This document shows positions 59,831-64,000 of a stretch of DNA of 64,000 nt, one piece after another (positions within the stretch are counted from its first letter, which is position 1; every line of letters begins with the position of its first letter). The translations under genes were made by a program, and so were the position numbers. Source of the DNA: Tretioscincus oriximinensis. Taxonomy: Eukaryota; Chordata; Lepidosauria; Squamata; Gymnophthalmidae. The notes beneath the pieces are model-generated. The model saw nothing but the letters and a program-made list of their open reading frames with translations, had not been told where the DNA came from and did no database searches. The stretch is from the NCBI GenBank assembly GCA_022410635.1, contig JAJVDF010000136.1, positions 1,965,944 to 2,029,943 on the forward strand, given 5' to 3'.

Positions 59831-60227
59831 AAGAAGAGGAGATACAACGGTGTGGAAAGGATAAATTCAGGATTTCTTCATGGAATGAAGAATCCCAACT
59901 CTATCACTGAACAAACTTTCCAGGATATTTTGAAAGTCTTTCCCTAATCCCCAGCACTTTAAAGGTAGCAGGCAGATTTAGAAANTGAAAATTAATTGCT
60001 CTGTGGGGTGGGTTTCCTTTGTTCTTTGCATTATGGGATGTCAAGATGCTTTTCAGGATTTCTTGATAAAGATAGTTCAAAAAAATCTAAGCTCAAAGTG
60101 AGAACCACCTGTCCTAGCTNTTATCTTTTGATTCCTTTCATTAGAACATTTCACTCCATATGTGTCTTGAAAAATCAGTTCAGTTTAAGACACACGTGTG
60201 CTTTTAAACCATCTTCGGTCCTAGATT

Positions 60228-60375
60228 TCAGAGATATAGCTGGATTCATCTGAGTCCAGAAAATCAAGCAAGAGGGTTTTGCAGCAGTTTAGAGACCAAC
60301 AAGAAAAAGGGAGGCACCATTGGTTTTTCGTTGATAAGTCTACTTCTTCAGATGGTTTCCTTGTTAATCTCTAAA
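60228..60375. mobile_element. Interspersed repeat, family D
   Basis: 'atttcagagatatagctgg', 'caagagggttttgcagcagtttagagaccaac', 'gataagtctacttcttcagatgg' and 'ttgttaatctctaaaatgctac'. Confidence 0.6.
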
Positions 60376-60537
60376 ATGCTACACTTTGGCTACACCTTCA
60401 GTCATGAAGAACTGCACTAATCCAGAAAAAAATGGTGGTAAGGATGATAGGGTATGGATAATATTATTCCCATCNGACCTCTCATCTATACTGTAGACCA
60501 GATAAACTATTTTGGAAGTGGATTTCCTGAACTTTAA

Positions 60538-60772
60538 TGTTGATTCAGACTCTAGGCATTCCTGGGACAGAGCCTTGTCCATGGTTGCCTCAAGGCTGTG
60601 GAATGGTCAGTCACCATCACTGTATCCTTACAGAAGATCTTTGGAGATGCACTTTTTTGACCTGGCCTTTGGTTGAAGAAATGCCGTTTTCTTTCTCACC
60701 TTCAGATATTGTCTTAATATGTCAATTTTGTATTTTTGCTTTTATTATTAGCTGGCCTTAGATTAGTTGCTT
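60538..60772 (+). mobile_element. L2 LINE 3' fragment
   Basis: 'agccttgtccatggttgcctcaaggctgtggaatgg' (the L2 RAFSxxAPxLWN region) and 'tttggagatgcacttttttgacctggc'. Confidence 0.6.
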
Positions 60773-60906
60773 TTGAATCACTTCTCAAAAACCTACACAG
60801 TGAAGCTTTGTACAGACATCTGCTGAACTTACAAAACATATGAAATTATAACCAAATAGCTTCTGAGGCCATAATCTTCTTTAGCTGTTTTTCTATCCCA
60901 GGTAAT

Positions 60907-61120
60907 AGTCAGCCTTAGATTTTAATCCACTTTCAGTTCACTTTCAGAGTAAGAACTGAAAGTGAACACAAGGTATATTCTATCNGCATTCCCTAAATCA
61001 GAAAACCCATCTTTGGTTTGAGATAACGTGGAAAGAAAATTATTGTTCACTTTGCTGCTGTGTTTTTCCATTTTGAAAGTGGATTGAGGCTAGATTGAAA
61101 CTTACGTATGACCAGGGCCC
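60907..61120. mobile_element. Palindromic element, family C
   Basis: 'gccttagattttaatccactttcagttcactttcag' is mirrored by 'ttttgaaagtggattgaggctagattgaaactta'. An additional small inverted repeat (cactttcagag / ctgaaagtg) lies at 60945-60970. Confidence 0.65.
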
Positions 61121-61264
61121 AAGGAGGAGGGAAAAAAACAGATTAAGCTCATTCTTTGGAATTGAAGATGAAATGCACAAAGTTTAAATGGAAATGTGAC
61201 CAGTACTGGGAGAAAACCAGGTCCATTTGAAGTTCTCTTTGTGCGCAAAGTGCGCGAGAAAATT

Positions 61265-61425
61265 TTGTGATATCACTTCCGGGGCAGGAAGGGAAGTGAT
61301 GTCACTCCAGGACTGAGACCGATAGTGTCTGTCATCATTTCTCATGTCATCTCCAGCGCTGGAGTGCCCTTTCTGGAAGCTGGGGCCGGAAGGGACATCA
61401 CAATGATATCACTCCAGCCACAGTA
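61265..61425. mobile_element. GC-rich repeat, family E
   Basis: 'cacttccggggcagg', 'gaagtgatgtcactcc' and 'ggaagggacatcacaatgatatcactcc' are in the same order as 38050-38200. Confidence 0.45.
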
Positions 61426-61440
61426 TTATTTTTCAAATAT

Positions 61441-62066
61441 TAAGAAAATAAGAACATAAGAGGAGCCATACTGGATCGGGCCAGAACCCATCTAGTCCAG
61501 CATTCTGTGTCACACAGAGGCCCACCAGATGCACCTGGGCAGTCCGAACAGAGGAAAGCAAAATACGTCCCCATTCATGACTCCCTGCAAATGGTATCTC
61601 AGGAGTCCTGCCTGTTGCTCCATCCCGGAGGCAGCATCCAGACATCCATCCTAGTACCCATTTATACCCCCGGTGTCCATAAACCTGTCTAGTCCCGTCT
61701 TGAAGCTAACCAAGCTGTTAGCTACCAACCACCTCTTCGGGAAGTAAATTCCACAGGCCAGTGACCCTCTGGGTGAAAAAAATACTTTCCTTTGTGTTCT
61801 CACCCAACAGTTTTAAGGAGTGATAGAGAAAAAATGTTTTCTCTATCGCACAACACAATGACCAGAGAGGTCCTTGTGTTGTGTGATAGAGAAAACATTT
61901 TTTCTCTATTCACTCTATCCATCCCATGCATGATTTTGTACACTTCAATCAGATCCTCTCACAAACGTCGCCCTTCGAGGCTGAAGAGGCCCAGACGTTG
62001 CAGCCTGACTTCATAAGGAAGGTGCTACAGACCCTTGATCGTTTTTGTTGCCCCTTTCTGTATATG
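61441..62066 (-). mobile_element. CR1 LINE 3' fragment with internal inverted duplication
   Basis: From 'aagaacataagaggagccatactgg' to 'gacccttgatcgtttttgttgcccc' in minus-strand CR1 order. At 61818-61908 a block of about 45 bp is followed by its own inverted copy. Confidence 0.9.
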
Positions 62067-62544
62067 GGCAACAAAATCCTTTGTTGCATAAGGATTCATA
62101 CTTCATACAAGAATGGAGACTCTCACAAAACGAATGAGATTCTCATATGATTCCCACCACTGGGGGCATAAACAATAGATCTGTCTCTATCCGTCTCATA
62201 CTCCTTTTCATAGCACAATCTGAAATCATACATATATATTGATATTTGGTGGGTGGATTTTCTTAGGATGGGTCCCTCTGTTTTAGTTATTTTTCCCCGT
62301 GGCGGCTTGAGCACTTGCATGATGAGCATGTGTTGGGAATGTGCTTAGACTGAAAGAACGAATGCTCTAGTCACACTTAAAATTTAATCCAACTTCAGTC
62401 CACTTTCAGAATGGAACAACATAGCAAGAAAGGCAATAACCACTTTCTTTCAACATTATCTAAACCAAAGGTGGAGTTTTTGAGTTAGAGAATGCCAAAA
62501 GAAAATAGTTTGCCTCTCCGCTGATCTGTCCTTTTGGTCTGAAT

Positions 62545-62944
62545 GGCCCCGTACCCACTGATCCGTATTCCATATATCTGGATGGAGCTAGACCATTGAC
62601 ATGCCAGTGTAGACTATGGCAGGCCCCATAATTGGAGCCAGTTTGGTGTAGTGGTTGAATGTTGGACTCGTATCTCGATTCCCCACTCCTCCACGAAAGC
62701 CAGCTGGGTGACTTTTGGCCAGTCACAGTTCTTTGAACTCTCTCAGCCCCACCTACTTCACAGGGTGTCTGTTGTGGAGAAAGCAACAAAAGCTATGTGC
62801 GCCGTCCTATGGTTGGCCACCCTGAGACCTTCAGTTATAAGGCGGGATACAAGTACAAATAAATAAATAATCTACACCAGTATCTTGATGGTCGCCTTCT
62901 ATTCCGAGATATAACCCAGAATAAGGTTCAGTGAGGACAGGGCC
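62545..62944. mobile_element. Palindromic element, family B, inside C and containing a SINE
   Basis: GGCCCCGTACCCACTGATCC to 'ggcaggccccataattgg' on the left and 'tctacaccagtatcttgatgg' to 'aataaggttcagtgaggacagggcc' on the right. Confidence 0.75.
62635..62871 (+). mobile_element. Sauria-type SINE (best preserved), nested in B
   Basis: The head 'gagccagtttggtgtagtgg', a B-box-like 'cgattccccactcctcc', 'agccagctgggtgac', 'ctctctcagccccacctacttcacagggtg' and 'ggttggccaccctgagaccttcag', then (AAAT)n. Its intact tail suggests a comparatively recent insertion. Confidence 0.9.
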
Positions 62945-62984
62945 AATGTGGATTAAAATTTGGGTCTGACCGGGGATATAGTTA

Positions 62985-63477
62985 GATATCCTGCTTTCTT
63001 GGAGTTCCTTGGTCGATTCTTCCAAAACCGTATTGGAAATGCAAATACTGCTATTACTGGAAATCCAACAATGATGTAAGAGCAAACACACATCTCCTTC
63101 TGCTCATTTCTTGCTTTATTGTTCCTGTTCCAAGTATCTGGTTGCTAGTCAAGCATAGCAAAAGAAAAAAAGAAAAAGGGAAGGCATATATTCTTGACAA
63201 TAATCCAAGTAACAGGTTGATAGCTAGCATCGAGACGCAGGTAAGAGCCTAGGATTAATTACTGCTCCCGGGAAAAGACAGCAAGAGGCAATTCGGAGTC
63301 TAGAAAAGATCCCCCAATTGCTTCATTCTATTTGGAGGCACCCCCAGTTATCTCAGTTATACCCATATTTCCTTGTGGAGGAGGGAGTGGACCTGCCATG
63401 CAGCATTGAAACGTAGATGGAAGAAGCAACTGGAATAGATTTGACCCAGTTATACCACGGGATGTATAGCAACACCT
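62985..63477. other. No recognised gene
   Basis: Nothing callable. Confidence 0.35.
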
Positions 63478-63810
63478 TCTCCCATATCAACCTGCCCATG
63501 CCTTAAGATCTGCAGAAGAAGCCCTTCCTTGCTGTACCATTTCTCCGTAGGGTCTTCTCCATAGCAAGCCCCAGACTAGGGAATAGTGTCCCCCCCCTGT
63601 GTTGCGTCAATCAACATCTTTGCATTCAGAAAACATATGAAGATGCACCTCTTGAACCTGGATTTGGCTAAAAAACCTGCTCTCCCTCCCTTTCTTTCGG
63701 ATGTATTGTTGTTTCAATATGTTTTTGGTTTTTACTGTTAACAACCCTGACTGATCTTTGGGTATAGGGCAGTATAGATATGCAAATAAATAAATAAATA
63801 CCACTTGGTA
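63478..63810 (+). mobile_element. L2 LINE 3' end
   Basis: 'ccatatcaacctgcccatgcc', 'aagatgcacctcttgaacctgg' and 'gatctttgggtatagggcagtatagatatgcaaat', then AAATAAAT. This terminus is nearly the same as the tail of the Sauria SINEs. Confidence 0.8.
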
Positions 63811-63838
63811 TGGTAATTAGAGTACCAGATACCCAGCA

Positions 63839-63959
63839 CTGTGCTGAAGAGCTTAAAAATAAGGTAAGGAATCAGGGTAGAAGGGCCCACTGGTGTGTGT
63901 TTGTGTGGGGGCCTTCATTAATCTGCCCCGGGGACCCCAAGACCCTAGCTTCACCAATG
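63839..63959. mobile_element. Half of family F element
   Basis: 'gtgctgaagagcttaaaaataaggtaagg', 'ctgccccggggaccccaagaccctagcttcaccaatg' match the right half of the family F element at 31863-32203. Confidence 0.6.
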
Positions 63960-64000
63960 AGGAGGATATTGCCAAAAAATGAATGAGTGAAATAAAGAGA

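Larger units (their letters stand above)
62370..62980. mobile_element. Palindromic element, family C, containing B and a SINE
   Basis: The left part 'tagtcacacttaaaatttaatccaacttcagtccactttcag' to about 62544 and the right part 'atgtggattaaaatttgggtctgaccgg' (62945-62980) are C. Everything between is inserted. Confidence 0.7.

Noticed and set aside
1..64000. LTR retrotransposon or endogenous retrovirus
   Set aside because: No paired LTRs, primer-binding site, or gag/pol/env-like translation was seen; all reverse transcriptase similarity is LINE type.

Overview
The window looks like repeat-dense, non-coding nuclear DNA from a squamate reptile. The evidence is: CR1 LINEs whose 3' ends are (TTCTTATG)n, Sauria-type tRNA SINEs, L2, L1 and BovB fragments, a SPIN hAT element, and long (TTC)n tails. 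A gecko or other non-snake lizard is possible, but the sequence alone does not settle the lineage. Single Ns scattered through the window look like masked ambiguous bases rather than assembly gaps. I found no host protein-coding exon, rRNA, free-standing tRNA or CRISPR array. Most long ORFs are read-throughs of microsatellites or repeats.

The one substantial coding unit is the ORF2 of a 5'-truncated CR1 LINE at 46490-49018. It runs from the end of the endonuclease domain through a complete-looking reverse transcriptase (FADD at residues 498-501) to an intact 3' end. The fragment at 1-270 is almost identical to its 3' end, so this subfamily was active recently. At least 25 other CR1 pieces of several ages lie on both strands. 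L2 3' ends, two L1 3' ends (one with a perfect 14-bp target duplication at 7128-7874) and three BovB fragments complete the LINE content. Two tRNA-headed SINE families occur about ten times each.

The most striking layer is a crowd of palindromic (fold-back) DNA elements. Family A, about 200 bp with ends TAGGCTGACCAGATG, has 13 copies plus one partial copy. Several are bounded by 8-bp target duplications, which points to the hAT superfamily. Each arm of A matches one terminus of a larger family (K, about 350-550 bp), so A looks like an inverted duplication of one K end. K copies also carry a pair of inverted octamer motifs. Other palindromic or TIR families (here B, C, F, G, J, L, M) and recognisable hAT elements (5664-6375, 15044-15330, SPIN at 25467-25638, 35007-35554, 49596-49979) fill much of the rest.

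These elements are heavily nested, for example C containing B containing a SINE at 62370-62980, and A inserted into the target duplication of K at 13294-13904. The window therefore records a readable order of insertion. Letters A-N for families are labels made here, not database names.

Region by region: 1-9 kb is CR1, L2, BovB and L1 with the first A and K elements. 9-24 kb is CR1 and SINEs with clustered A elements and a GC-rich hAT. 24-31 kb is L2, SPIN, L1 and polypyrimidine tracts. 31-42 kb is nested palindromes, L2 and SINEs. 42-46 kb is mostly unassigned with a GATA/GATT microsatellite. 46-50 kb is the long CR1 and a 384-bp palindrome. 50-64 kb is SINEs, a local duplication, and nested A, B, C and K palindromes.
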